64,000 bases of DNA. It comes from Chryseobacterium phosphatilyticum. Lineage in GTDB: Bacteria; Bacteroidota; Bacteroidia; Flavobacteriales; Weeksellaceae. The translations under genes were made by a program, and so were the position numbers. The notes beneath the pieces are model-generated. The model was not told the origin of the DNA and did no database searches. It saw only the letters and a program-made list of their open reading frames with translations. This document shows, in pieces, positions 51,242 to 59,715 of the stretch. Location: assembly GCF_002899825.2 (NCBI RefSeq), contig NZ_PPED02000001.1:1178001-1242000 (forward strand). Reading direction: 5' to 3'. Each line of letters opens with the position of its first letter. Position 1 is the first letter of the stretch.

Positions 51242-51886
51242 CTATTTCAAACTCACATTCCTCATCTGTCTCATGATCCAATTATGTTTCTTTCTTAAAT
51301 AGGGAGATGGATTTTTGGGATCGTACTTCTTTGGATTGGGCAATACGGCAGCAATCCATGCAGCATCTGAGGCACTTAAGTCTTTTGATGGTTTTCCAAA
51401 ATAATATTGGGCAGCAGCTTCTACTCCGAATACACCTTGTCCCATTTCGATAGAATTCAGATATCTTTCAAGAATAATGTCTTTACTCCACACTTTTTCA
51501 ATGATAAAAGTATAGACAGCTTCCAGTCCTTTTCTCAACCAGCTCCTTCCCTGCCAAAGGAAAACATTTTTTGCGGTCTGTTGAGAAATCGTGCTTCCTC
51601 CTCTTATTTTTTTACCCTGCTCGTTATGCTTCATCGCCTTCTCGATTGCAGTGTAATCGAATCCGTCGTGATCGAAAAACTTCTGATCTTCAGAGGCAAT
51701 GACGGCTTTTTTCACATTATTTCCCATTTCATCATAGGAAATATAGTCTCTGTGAAGTTTTCCGTATTCAAAAAGACCTCCTATCTGCGTAATGGTAATA
51801 GGAGGATTAAAAAATCGTCCCCAGATAATGAACACTACATTCAGCACAAGAATGATGAAAATAAGTTGTTTAATTTTTTTCCACAT
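51242..51886 (-). CDS. mtgA: Monofunctional peptidoglycan glycosyltransferase
   Basis: The 214-residue GT51 enzyme has one N-terminal transmembrane anchor (residues 5-23) and all conserved motifs. The catalytic Glu lies in ASEDQKFFDHDGFDY near residue 66, GGSTISQQTAKNVFL near 95, RKGLEAVYTFIIEKVWSKDIILERYLN near 120, and AAWIAAVLPNPKKYDP near 180. It polymerises lipid II glycan strands without a transpeptidase domain. The start at 51886 (MWKKIKQL) is chosen because the anchor follows at once; an ATG at 51919 adds 11 residues. Confidence 0.93.
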   Translation of the reverse strand: MWKKIKQLIFIILVLNVVFIIWGRFFNPPITITQIGGLFEYGKLHRDYISYDEMGNNVKKAVIASEDQKFFDHDGFDYTAIEKAMKHNEQGKKIRGGSTISQQTAKNVFLWQGRSWLRKGLEAVYTFIIEKVWSKDIILERYLNSIEMGQGVFGVEAAAQYYFGKPSKDLSASDAAWIAAVLPNPKKYDPKNPSPYLRKKHNWIMRQMRNVSLK

Positions 51887-51928
51887 AACTTTATAAAAAG
51901 GAAAGGCAAAAGTAAGCAATAGTACGGC

Positions 51929-52975
51929 TTACTGCAACTCTTTCATGTAAGTCAGCTGATAATTTGGCAGAAGTTCAGGATGAAAGATTTTGATATAGTC
52001 TTTAAGAATAAGGTCTGCTCTTACAGCGCCACTTTCAAAGAAATCATTAGCTCTTTGTCTTTCTTTACCAGATAATGTATATACTCTTCCTTTATTGAAA
52101 ACTTCCAGCTTTTCATATAAAGGGTTTACTTTCTGCATTTCTTTTTTTGAAGCATAGCTTCCGGCATTCACCCAATACTGTACATGGTTTGTTTTTGCAA
52201 AAACCTCTTCAAAGCTCATGGTTAAAGATTTTTCATCTTTATTATCTTTCATTATATATGATGCATTGGCATCAGCAATATAATGGGCCACAGAAGTATT
52301 TCCTCCCGGAAGGTACCATACATTGCCATACATTTCATTAGCCAGAACAACCGGTTTCTCTTTTGCTTTCAGGGCAAGCTGCTTCAATTCATTATAGCTT
52401 TTCTCAATTTCCTGATATTTAGCACCGGCTTCTTTTTCTTTTCCCAGAAACTCCCCAAAAAGCTTTATATAGGCTGTTTTTTCTAATGGTTGTTGTTCCA
52501 TATATTCATCCAGAAATACAACCTGGATACCATTATTTTTCAATAGTTCATAGGTATTGTCAAAGCTTGCTATGTGATTGGTAAAAATAGCATCCGGCTT
52601 CAACGAGATAATTTTTTCAACATCATACTTCTGATCACTTCCTACATTCTGAATTTTCCCTTCTTTAATCAGGTTCTGGATCTTTTCCGAATAAATATAC
52701 TCCGGACTTGATACACCAACGATTAAATTTTCTGCTTCCAACTCCGAAATATACCCTGCCATACTCGCATTTAAAAGGATAATTTTTTTAAATGGAATCT
52801 GGTTTTTCTTAAAATTATAGGTGAAATTTCCCGATTTCAAATCAAGTGTACCATCATGGTCTTTAAACTGGGTACGGTCTGAGATATTTGTCCAATCTGA
52901 GGACGAAATTTTTGGTTCTCTTTTACAGGCAATTAGCGAAAATACCGTGAATAAAAGTAAAATTTTCTGTTTCAT
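51929..52975 (-). CDS. ABC transporter substrate-binding lipoprotein (BtuF/FepB-like)
   Basis: The 348-residue protein has a lipobox (FSLIACKREP, Cys near residue 17) and two Rossmann-like lobes of the cluster A-II (siderophore/heme/cobalamin) type. Landmarks are KKIILLNASMAGYISELEAENLIVGVSSPEY near residue 63, VEKIISLKPDAIFTNH near 118, EMYGNVWYLPGGNTSVAHYIADANASYI near 213, and a C-terminal GKERQRANDFFESGAVRADLILKDYIKIFHPE. It binds an iron or corrinoid complex in the periplasm. No permease or ATPase gene is adjacent. Confidence 0.88.
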   Translation of the reverse strand: MKQKILLLFTVFSLIACKREPKISSSDWTNISDRTQFKDHDGTLDLKSGNFTYNFKKNQIPFKKIILLNASMAGYISELEAENLIVGVSSPEYIYSEKIQNLIKEGKIQNVGSDQKYDVEKIISLKPDAIFTNHIASFDNTYELLKNNGIQVVFLDEYMEQQPLEKTAYIKLFGEFLGKEKEAGAKYQEIEKSYNELKQLALKAKEKPVVLANEMYGNVWYLPGGNTSVAHYIADANASYIMKDNKDEKSLTMSFEEVFAKTNHVQYWVNAGSYASKKEMQKVNPLYEKLEVFNKGRVYTLSGKERQRANDFFESGAVRADLILKDYIKIFHPELLPNYQLTYMKELQ

Positions 52976-52999
52976 CTTTCAAAGAACGGAAAAAAGTGC

Positions 53000-53007
53000 T
53001 ATATTTG
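53000..53007 (+). promoter_or_regulatory. Promoter of tRNA-Arg (-7 element)
   Basis: TATATTTG matches TAnnTTTG and lies 28 bases upstream of the tRNA. The -33 position lies at the 5' end of the divergent lipoprotein gene and has no perfect TTG. Confidence 0.55.
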
Positions 53008-53035
53008 CAAACCTTTAAACGACAAGGTAACACAA

Positions 53036-53109
53036 GGCCTCGTGGCGCAACTGAATAGCGCATCTGATTACGGCTCAGAAGGTTACAGGTTTGAATCCTG
53101 TCGAGGTCA
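53036..53109 (+). tRNA. tRNA-Arg(ACG)
   Basis: The 74 bases fold as a cloverleaf. The acceptor is GGCCTCG with CGAGGTC (one G-U pair) plus discriminator A. The anticodon arm TCTGA-TTACGGC-TCAGA shows anticodon ACG. The T arm is ACAGG-TTTGAAT-CCTGT. CCA is not encoded. A strong terminator follows. The accessory region begins immediately downstream. Confidence 0.95.
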
Positions 53110-53119
53110 CAAACAGCTA

Positions 53120-53156
53120 AATGGCGCCAACTAAAGACAGTTAGCGCCATTTTTAT
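53120..53156 (+). terminator. Terminator after tRNA-Arg
   Basis: ATGGCGCCAACT (53121-53132) pairs with AGTTAGCGCCAT (53139-53150) with one mismatch, followed by TTTTTATTTT. Confidence 0.9.
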
Positions 53157-53183
53157 TTTGGATAAGAATGAATAAATTTGTAA

Positions 53184-53309
53184 ATGTTGGATATAAATTA
53201 TTCAAAAAATTTAGAATCTAATAATCTTTCAAACATAAAATCAAATAAAGGGTTGACAAAGAATTTTACAGAGTTGGAAACTCGTAGAGATTACATAAAT
53301 AATCAATAA
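53184..53309 (+). CDS. Possible 41-residue ORF or remnant after tRNA-Arg
   Basis: An ATG-initiated frame encodes MLDINYSKNLESNNLSNIKS and on to RRDYINNQ, then TAA. Composition is Asn/Lys-rich, as expected of both A+T-rich spacer and a decayed gene. No family is recognised. Listed because it directly follows the tRNA terminator, where insertions often leave remnants. Confidence 0.2.
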   Translation: MLDINYSKNLESNNLSNIKSNKGLTKNFTELETRRDYINNQ

Positions 53310-53351
53310 AAGCGAAAAATTAAAAATCTATACTTTTAAACTGATGGTAAA

Positions 53352-53846
53352 TTAAATTAATATTTGATTAAGTGCACTTTTATAACACCCTAAAATAAAT
53401 TCAGTATAATATAACTGTGCATCTAATGCCTGAGTATTATCATGGAGCTCTATGCGCTTGGAAAGTACGATCTCTCCCTTGTAACTAAATGCACAGAATG
53501 AATACACTTTAAATCCCGAATTTCTTACAGATGCAGCATATCCAGTACAAGTAATTCCCCAATCTGTTCCAAATGATTCAGCAACCTTTACAGCCATTGT
53601 ATCTGCCATTTTTTGGGTTTCAAAACCATTTTCATGAACTTCAATTTTATTGACATTTAAAAATTTAGCTTTTTCAGGCAATGTAAAGGTCGTTATTCCT
53701 CCTTTGTAAAATAGCTTTGCATTATGCATCTGGGAAAAAGCCAGCTGTATTAATCCCGAGGTTACACTTTCCGCTATAGAAACCGTTTCATTCATTGTAA
53801 TGAGTGAATTACTGATATAATCAAGTAAACTTTGTTGAAATTTCAT
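53352..53846 (-). CDS. CinA C-terminal (PncC-like) family protein
   Basis: The 164-residue protein matches the stand-alone CinA C-terminal domain: TVSIAESVTSGLIQLAFSQ near residue 20, KLFYKGGITTFTLPEKAKFLNV near 43, and WGITCTGYA near 95. In PncC, which deamidates nicotinamide mononucleotide, the first motif is AESCTGG and the later region contains a Gly-Pro loop. Here the Cys is Val and that loop is changed to CTGYAASVRNSG, so activity may differ. Such diverged CinA proteins occur in general-stress gene sets of Bacteroidota, consistent with the neighbours here. Confidence 0.8.
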   Translation of the reverse strand: MKFQQSLLDYISNSLITMNETVSIAESVTSGLIQLAFSQMHNAKLFYKGGITTFTLPEKAKFLNVNKIEVHENGFETQKMADTMAVKVAESFGTDWGITCTGYAASVRNSGFKVYSFCAFSYKGEIVLSKRIELHDNTQALDAQLYYTEFILGCYKSALNQILI

Positions 53847-53904
53847 TGCATCTGCTATTTAATATTGATCTAAAAAACTTTTTTTAGGCTGCTGAAATCT
53901 ATGT

Positions 53905-54174
53905 TCAGATAACGTCATAATCATTCATGGTTGTTACAAAATAATGCTCAATCATTTCCTTGGCATTGTTGCACATTGACAAAAGATCTTCTCTGGCCAT
54001 ATCTTCAAAAATGAAATCATCATGAACTTCAATAATGAACTCAGTCACTTTTTCGGCGTTCATCAGATCATAAGCCATTAAATCATTTAAATTATCTAAT
54101 CTACATTCCTCCTTAAAAAAAGGAAGTTTTCTGGTAATGGAATTCTTAAACTGAAAAAGGTGTATTGTTTTCAT
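53905..54174 (-). CDS. Small conserved protein, paralog of the gene at 63048
   Basis: The 89-residue protein reads MKTIHLFQFKNSITRKLPFF and later DDFIFEDMAREDLLSMCNNAKEMIEHYF. It matches the product of 63048-63311 closely over its whole length (shared MKTIHLF.F..SI.RK.PFFKEE.RL and DLLSMC..A...IEHYF). I do not recognise the family; it is acidic and probably cytoplasmic. The start at 54174 is chosen by comparison with the paralog. The two copies lie near opposite ends of the accessory region in inverted orientation. Confidence 0.7.
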   Translation of the reverse strand: MKTIHLFQFKNSITRKLPFFKEECRLDNLNDLMAYDLMNAEKVTEFIIEVHDDFIFEDMAREDLLSMCNNAKEMIEHYFVTTMNDYDVI

Positions 54175-54644
54175 GACTTTTGATATTAAAGTGATAATAA
54201 GAAAGTCTGTTTTGTATTTAAACATGTTGTTTACTCATGAATGTTCAAACAGTTTTTTATGGACTCAGTTGATGAAAATTTTTACATATCTATCATTCCC
54301 ATACTATGGATGAAAAGGACAGAAACCATGGGTATCCATCCTTGATTAATTAAACCCTTTTGAAAACATATCTGCTATTTTATCGGGATTTAATATGCTC
54401 ATTGTCAAAATTGAGAATCCTTAAGTCTATTAATTTTATCATGGTGTATATTGGCTTTTTCCAGTCTTTTTTTACTACTACGATGTTTTCAAATACCAGA
54501 GAACAGCAGTCTAAAATTGCACAATTTATGATGATATAAACTTTATGGATTTGGTGAATTCCTGATTATTATACTACAAAGATGGCCGTTTCAGTATATA
54601 GTAAGCTATATATATCCGGAATAATCTTACATATATCCCACCTT
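54175..54644. other. Non-coding spacer
   Basis: No gene is supported in these 470 bases. Two small hairpins are possible: ATATAG/CTATAT near 54595-54615, and ATGGAT/ATCCAT near 54305-54340. No terminator with a T-run is visible at the end of the AraC gene. Confidence 0.35.
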
Positions 54645-55205
54645 TTATAAGTCTTCCAGATTTCCAAGACGTCTTTGTTTCAACTGCTTGTAAAATGAAG
54701 GGGAAAGCCCTGTAATCTTTTTAAACTGGTTAGAAAGATGGGCTACACTGCTGTAATTGAGTTTATAAGAGATTTCTGTAAGATTGAGTTCATCATATAA
54801 CAGTAATTCTTTTACCTTTTCTACTTTATTAATAATAATAAAATGCTGGAGTGTCATTCCTTTTACTTCTGAAAAGGTATTGGCAAGATAAGTATAATCA
54901 TATCCTAATTTTTCACTTACATAATCTGAGAAATTTTCTTTTGGGAGTTCCTCTGAATAATGAATCATTTCTATCACTACATTCTTTATTTTCTCTATCA
55001 GGATACTTTTTTTATCATCTAATACTTCAAGTCCTGTTTTAAGTAAATTTTCTTTCAGAATTTGTCTTAGTTCGACGCTGATATCATCCAGTAATTCTAC
55101 AGTTCCCAAATCTACAATAGCATTTTTAATGCCCAACCTTTCTAGTTCCCGATGGACAACCATTTTACAGCGCAAACTTACCATATATTTTATGTACAAC
55201 TTCAT
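54645..55205 (-). CDS. AraC-family transcriptional regulator, short form
   Basis: The 186-residue protein has a small N-terminal domain of about 85 residues that begins KLYIKYMVSLRCKMVVHRELERLGI, suggesting a ferredoxin/HMA-like fold rather than a cupin. The two AraC helix-turn-helix motifs follow: SEKLGYDYTYLANTFSEVKG and LTEISYKLNYSSVAHLSNQFKKITGLSPSFYKQL. This short type is common in Bacteroidota stress-linked clusters. It lies next to and divergent from the Lys-rich-GH130-GT4 operon and is a candidate regulator of it. Confidence 0.88.
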   Translation of the reverse strand: MKLYIKYMVSLRCKMVVHRELERLGIKNAIVDLGTVELLDDISVELRQILKENLLKTGLEVLDDKKSILIEKIKNVVIEMIHYSEELPKENFSDYVSEKLGYDYTYLANTFSEVKGMTLQHFIIINKVEKVKELLLYDELNLTEISYKLNYSSVAHLSNQFKKITGLSPSFYKQLKQRRLGNLEDL

Positions 55206-55371
55206 CTCCCTTACTATTTATATCTGTCAATTATTTCATTAACAGTCATTTAACCAAAGTTAGTCTATTAAATCGGAAATATCTATGATTTATGCAACAA
55301 ATTGAAAGACAATTGCAAAGCTTTCCTTTTTTAATGATTGAAATTTACAGTTAACAAAAAAATATTTCACA

Positions 55372-55503
55372 ATGTCAAAAGAAAAAGACGGAAAAAAGAA
55401 ATCAGATAAAACTCCACCCGCAAAATCCGCAAAAGAGAAACGGGAAGATAAGATGAATAAACGAAGAGACAGGGAAAACGAATCCCAAAATACCGGCAAC
55501 TAA
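55372..55503 (+). CDS. 43-residue Lys-rich peptide coupled to GH130
   Basis: The frame encodes MSKEKDGKKKSDKTPPAKSA and then KEKREDKMNKRRDRENESQ, ending TGN. It contains about 13 lysines and no hydrophobic core, so it is probably disordered and could bind nucleic acid or the acidic partner proteins nearby. Its TAA is immediately followed by the ATG of the GH130 gene (TAAATGG), indicating translational coupling. Similar Lys-rich short proteins occur in related genomes as far as I recall; no function is known. Confidence 0.6.
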   Translation: MSKEKDGKKKSDKTPPAKSAKEKREDKMNKRRDRENESQNTGN

Positions 55504-56532
55504 ATGGTATCTCTGAAAAAAGACGGAATTATACTCAGAAAAACAACATTAGACTTTGAGAGTGAAGGTGTTTTAAACCCCGCAGTTATTAAGGATAACG
55601 GAAAAATACATTTATTATACAGGGCAGTTGCCAGGAATAATTTCTCCAGTATCGGATACTGTATACTATCAGATTATAAGACTATAGAAACCCGGTTGAG
55701 CAATCCGGTTATCATGCCCAAGTTTGAATACGAAAAACATGGTATTGAAGATCCTAGAATTGTAAAAATCGATAATTTATTTTACCTTACCTATACGAGT
55801 TATGACGGGATTAATGCATTGGGAACACTTGCAGTATCAAAGGACCTTATATCATGGCAAAAACGAGGTATTATTGTTCCCAAAATTCCATACAACAAGT
55901 TTAGATTTTTATCAGAATCTCAAGGTGAAGTAGGAGAAAAGTACAGACGCTTCAACAAACTCACGCCTACTTATAAAAAAAATAAAGATGTCTTCCTGTG
56001 GGATAAAAATGTGATATTTTTTCCAAGAAGAATTAACGGGAAGCTTTATTTTCTTCATCGCATAAGACCCGATATCCAAATTGCAGGTATAGAAAATATA
56101 GAAGATCTGAATACTGATTTCTGGAAAGATTATTTCCTTCACTTTAATCAGCATATCGTATTATCTCCCAAATATGAGCATGAGGTAAGCTATATTGGCG
56201 GAGGATGCCCCCCTATAGAAACCGAACATGGGTGGCTTTTGATATACCATGGTGTACATGATACCATTGAAGGCTATGTTTACAGCGCATGTGCTGCTTT
56301 ACTGGATCTTGATAATCCTGAAAAAGAAATTTCAAGACTTCCTTATCCTCTTTTCAAACCCGAAGAAGAATGGGAACAGAGGGGAGAAGTGAACAATGTC
56401 TGCTTCCCTACAGGAGCCATCGTAGAAAGAGATACACTCCATATCTACTACGGAGCTGCAGATAAAAGAATAGCTGTTGCTTCTTTAAGTGTTCAGGAAT
56501 TACTGAAGGAATTACTACAATACACATCATAA
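55504..56532 (+). CDS. GH130-family glycoside phosphorylase or hydrolase
   Basis: The 342-residue five-bladed propeller shows the GH130 pattern: GVLNPAVIKDNGKIHLLYRAV near residue 22, the conserved HGIEDPRIVKIDNLFYLTYTSYDG near 80 (Glu-Asp pair at the active site), and KNVIFFPRRINGKLYFLHRIRPDIQIA near 170. YIGGGCPPIETEHGWLLIYHGV near 235 and EVNNVCFPTGAIVERDTLHIYYGAADKRIAVA near the end complete it. GH130 enzymes act mostly on beta-linked mannosides. It lies directly before a GT4 gene, so the two may make and break the same mannose-type oligosaccharide; this is inference from order. Confidence 0.9.
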   Translation: MVSLKKDGIILRKTTLDFESEGVLNPAVIKDNGKIHLLYRAVARNNFSSIGYCILSDYKTIETRLSNPVIMPKFEYEKHGIEDPRIVKIDNLFYLTYTSYDGINALGTLAVSKDLISWQKRGIIVPKIPYNKFRFLSESQGEVGEKYRRFNKLTPTYKKNKDVFLWDKNVIFFPRRINGKLYFLHRIRPDIQIAGIENIEDLNTDFWKDYFLHFNQHIVLSPKYEHEVSYIGGGCPPIETEHGWLLIYHGVHDTIEGYVYSACAALLDLDNPEKEISRLPYPLFKPEEEWEQRGEVNNVCFPTGAIVERDTLHIYYGAADKRIAVASLSVQELLKELLQYTS

Positions 56533-56550
56533 CTGGCTATTCACTATAGC

Positions 56551-58845
56551 ATGTCAGACTTTAAAACAGATATCAACATGAATAAAAATATAAAATCAGA
56601 CGTGGAGGAAAAGATAAAGAGACGATCTGTACAAAATAAAAAAAACACAATTAATTATAAACCAGAAATCATCTTTATAAGTACTTTTCCTCCTAAGGTG
56701 TGCGGCATTGCAACGTATTGTCAGGATTTGATAAAATCTCTACAGTTAAAGTTCAGAGAATCATTTACTATAACCATCTGTCCAATGGAAACAGAGGACG
56801 AACACTATCATTATACAGAAAACATTGAATATAGCTTAAATACATCCGATGCTATTTCTTATTTGGAGCTGGCTTCTAAAATCAACAAAAATGACAATAT
56901 TCAATTGGTTGTGCTCCAGCATGAATTTGGATTTTTCACTGAAGCTAAAAACGGATTGCTGCTTTTTCTTCAAAATGTAGAGAAAGACGTCATCATTACT
57001 TTTCACACAGTTCTCCCGAAACCGGACTGGGAGCTAAAAGAAAAAGTAAAAGAAATCAGCAGTTTCTGCAAATCTATTATTGTAATGACAAGTATTTCTG
57101 CGGATATCCTTTCTTATGATTATGATATTCCTGCTGAAAAAATTAACGTAATACCCCACGGTACTCATTTATTGCCATTTATCGATAAAACTTCACTGAA
57201 AGCGAAATACGGATTTAGAGATAAAAAGATACTTTCAACATTTGGTTTATTGGGTTCTGGGAAAAATATCGAAACCACTTTAGAAGCTTTGCCTGAAATT
57301 ATTACAAAAAACCCCGATGTAATGTTTCTGATTATTGGAAAAACGCATCCCGGCATCATTAAATATGAAGGTGAGAAATATCGTGATTTTTTGGAGGATA
57401 CTGTTAAGAGGCTCCATCTGGAAAATCATACTCATTTTATCAATCAGTACCTGCCTCTAGATAAGTTGTTGGATTATCTTCAGCTTACCAATATCTATCT
57501 TTTCACTTCAAAAGACAGAAATCAGGCAGTAAGTGGTACTTTTTCCTATGCCATCAGTTGTGGCTGCCCTGTGGTTTCCACTCCTATTCCCCATGCTTTG
57601 GAAGTACTGAATGAAGACCTGGGAATCATTATTGATTTTGAAGATCCGAAACAGCTTGCTGTTGCCGTGAATACATTACTAAAAAATGAAACTGCACAGG
57701 AAAAATTACGGTCAAATAGTTTGGAAAAAATGGCTCCCACAGCTTGGGAGAATGCTTCTATTTCACATGCCCTATTATTTCAACAATATAGCAAAGATAA
57801 CATGACATTACATTATGCATTCCCCATCATCAATCTCAGCCATATCAAAAATATGACAACAGATTTTGGAATGATCCAGTTTTCTAAAATCAATAAACCT
57901 GATATCAATTCCGGGTATACTTTAGACGATAATGCCCGTGCTATGATTGTAGCCTGCAGACATTACGAACTAAACAGAGATGAATCTGACCTAGATTTAA
58001 TCTCAACTTATCTTAAATTTATTAAATTTTGTCAACAACCGGATGGTAGTTTTCTTAACTATGTAAATCAAAACAAGGAATTTGCTCAGCAGAATTATGA
58101 AACTAATCTTGAAGATTCCAATGGAAGGGCTATCTGGGCACTGGGATATCTTCTTTCAATAAAAACAATCTTACCTCAACAGTTTTATGATGAAGCAGAA
58201 TCAGTAATTGAAAAAAGTCTTCCATTGATTGAGAAAATCTATTCTACCCGGGCAATGGGCTTTATCATCAAAGGCTTACATTATCAAAATTCAGAAATCA
58301 ATATTCTATTATTGAAAAAACTCGCTAATCGTCTGGTGAAAATGTACCAGCATGAAAAACACAAAGACTGGCATTGGTTTGAAAGCTATCTGACCTATGG
58401 AAACAGTTTACTTCCAGAGGCTTTATTATGTGCATGGATTACTACCAAAGACGATATGTATAAGCAAATTGCCAATGAATCATTCCGGTTTCTGCTTTCT
58501 AAAATATTTATTAAGGGGGAAATCAAAGTAATTTCAAATAAAGGATGGCTGCAGAAAGAAACGGTTAAAAATCCTGAATCAATTGGCGGAGAACAGCCCA
58601 TAGATGTTGCTTACACCATACTGGCATTATCTACATTCTATCAAGTTTTTAAGGATGAAAAATACATACAGATGATGAGGAGTGCTTTTAATTGGTTTTT
58701 AGGAAAGAATCATTTACATCAGATTATTTATAACCCTGCAACTGGTGGCTGTTATGACGGCCTTGAAGAAAAAAATGTTAATCTTAATCAGGGAGCGGAA
58801 TCAACAGTCAGCTACCTCATGGCAAGGCTCTGTTTTCCAAAATAA
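56551..58845 (+). CDS. GT4 glycosyltransferase fused to an alpha/alpha-barrel domain
   Basis: The 764-residue protein starts with a charged tail, then a GT4 domain (residues about 45-420). Its marks are STFPPKVCGIATYCQDLI, VLQHEFGFF near 120, a GTHLLPFIDK acceptor/donor hinge near 200, LGSGKNIETTLEALPEI near 230, and the E-x7-E region TFSYAISCGCPVVSTPIPHALEVL near 330. From residue 425 a second domain has toroid-type repeats (TLDDNARAMIVACRHYE, EDSNGRAIWALGYLL, GEQPIDVAYTILALSTFYQ, GAESTVSYLMARL). Such a tail resembles (alpha/alpha)6 hydrolase or phosphorylase folds. A decayed copy of the last 30 residues lies at 59578-59664. Confidence 0.85.
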   Translation: MSDFKTDINMNKNIKSDVEEKIKRRSVQNKKNTINYKPEIIFISTFPPKVCGIATYCQDLIKSLQLKFRESFTITICPMETEDEHYHYTENIEYSLNTSDAISYLELASKINKNDNIQLVVLQHEFGFFTEAKNGLLLFLQNVEKDVIITFHTVLPKPDWELKEKVKEISSFCKSIIVMTSISADILSYDYDIPAEKINVIPHGTHLLPFIDKTSLKAKYGFRDKKILSTFGLLGSGKNIETTLEALPEIITKNPDVMFLIIGKTHPGIIKYEGEKYRDFLEDTVKRLHLENHTHFINQYLPLDKLLDYLQLTNIYLFTSKDRNQAVSGTFSYAISCGCPVVSTPIPHALEVLNEDLGIIIDFEDPKQLAVAVNTLLKNETAQEKLRSNSLEKMAPTAWENASISHALLFQQYSKDNMTLHYAFPIINLSHIKNMTTDFGMIQFSKINKPDINSGYTLDDNARAMIVACRHYELNRDESDLDLISTYLKFIKFCQQPDGSFLNYVNQNKEFAQQNYETNLEDSNGRAIWALGYLLSIKTILPQQFYDEAESVIEKSLPLIEKIYSTRAMGFIIKGLHYQNSEINILLLKKLANRLVKMYQHEKHKDWHWFESYLTYGNSLLPEALLCAWITTKDDMYKQIANESFRFLLSKIFIKGEIKVISNKGWLQKETVKNPESIGGEQPIDVAYTILALSTFYQVFKDEKYIQMMRSAFNWFLGKNHLHQIIYNPATGGCYDGLEEKNVNLNQGAESTVSYLMARLCFPK

Positions 58846-59153
58846 TTAGTTTACTTGTTTTCAATCAGCAGCCAATCCTATGATTAAAACTCTGATATCA
58901 CTCATTTATCTGCAACTCTGTAATAATACCTTAGGTATATGATCTGTAAGGCTTCTTCTTTTTCCGGCTCCAAATTTATACAATTATGGGCATAATCAAA
59001 GATTTTTTATAAATATCAATCTCTCAGTAAGAAAAAGATTCCCGATACTAACAATATGTTATAACTGTAAAATAAAAAACAAGTTGTAATACAATAAGTT
59101 ATAAAAACACCACCTTTATACTGCAGCAATTAAGTTATATTAAATTCCATCTT
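58846..59153. other. Non-coding spacer after the GT4 gene
   Basis: No gene is supported. The last 60 bases (59100-59153) are similar to the sequence just upstream of the CsbD-like gene at 61279 (shared TACAATA..TTAT, GCAAT.AAGTTA, TC.A.CTTATG.ACACAAA). This part is therefore a duplicated upstream region. Confidence 0.5.
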
Positions 59154-59234
59154 ATGAACACAAATCACTATAAAGGCGACAATTCTTTCCAAATTCCTGA
59201 AAAACTGAAACTTGCAGTCAAAACAAATTTATAA
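59154..59234 (+). pseudogene. Truncated copy of the CsbD-like gene
   Basis: An ATG frame encodes MNTNHYKGDNSFQIPEKLKL and stops after 26 residues. The first ten residues match the intact CsbD-like protein at 61279 (MDTNHNKGN.F...P), and the DNA similarity continues upstream. After residue 18 the alignment breaks down through small deletions. The following 100 bases may be decayed remainder. Confidence 0.7.
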
Positions 59235-59577
59235 CTTTCTTGCAAAGAAAATTAAATATTACGACAGAATTGACGCATTAAAAGTTATGCTAATATCCTT
59301 AAGAGAGTTAAAAATAGTGTATTAATTCTACTCCATATACGACAATAATAAATAGAATCACATGACTTGCAGCATATTAATGTAATTGATTAACATATAC
59401 ATTTACTGTTCATAATAGTTGTACATTCTCATTAGTACAATTGACTCTCCCCTAAAAAGGAGGGTTTTGTTATATACACTTCTCCTAGGCATTAGAAAGG
59501 TTAATATCAATAGGATAATTAAGACTTTAACAATTTTACTATACAAGTGTTTCCATGATATGCGTGCGATGATAGAT

Positions 59578-59664
59578 GTTATAACGGTCTTGAAGAGAAA
59601 AATTTTATCTCAATCAAGGAGCGGAATCAACAGTCAGTTATCTCCGGGCAAGGCACTGCTTTCC
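59578..59664 (+). pseudogene. Frameshifted remnant of a GT4-barrel gene 3' end
   Basis: The 87 bases align with 58751-58838, the last 30 codons of the intact GT4 gene, with one deleted base and about thirteen substitutions (roughly 85 percent identity by eye). The intact reading YDGLEEKN..LNQGAESTVSYLMARLCFPK becomes YNGLEEKN, then after the frameshift NQGAESTVSYLRARHCFPR. Weaker similarity extends upstream to about 59550. The rest of the copy is gone. Confidence 0.8.
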
Positions 59665-59715
59665 AAGAAAACAACCCTTAATTCTCACCTTATCCGTATA
59701 CTAATATACAATAGT

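Noticed and set aside
51407..51922. 171-codon plus-strand open frame
   Set aside because: It is antisense to mtgA, whose motifs are intact on the minus strand.
53905..54225. Longer start for the small paralog gene
   Set aside because: The 17 extra N-terminal residues are hydrophobic and absent from the paralog at 63048.
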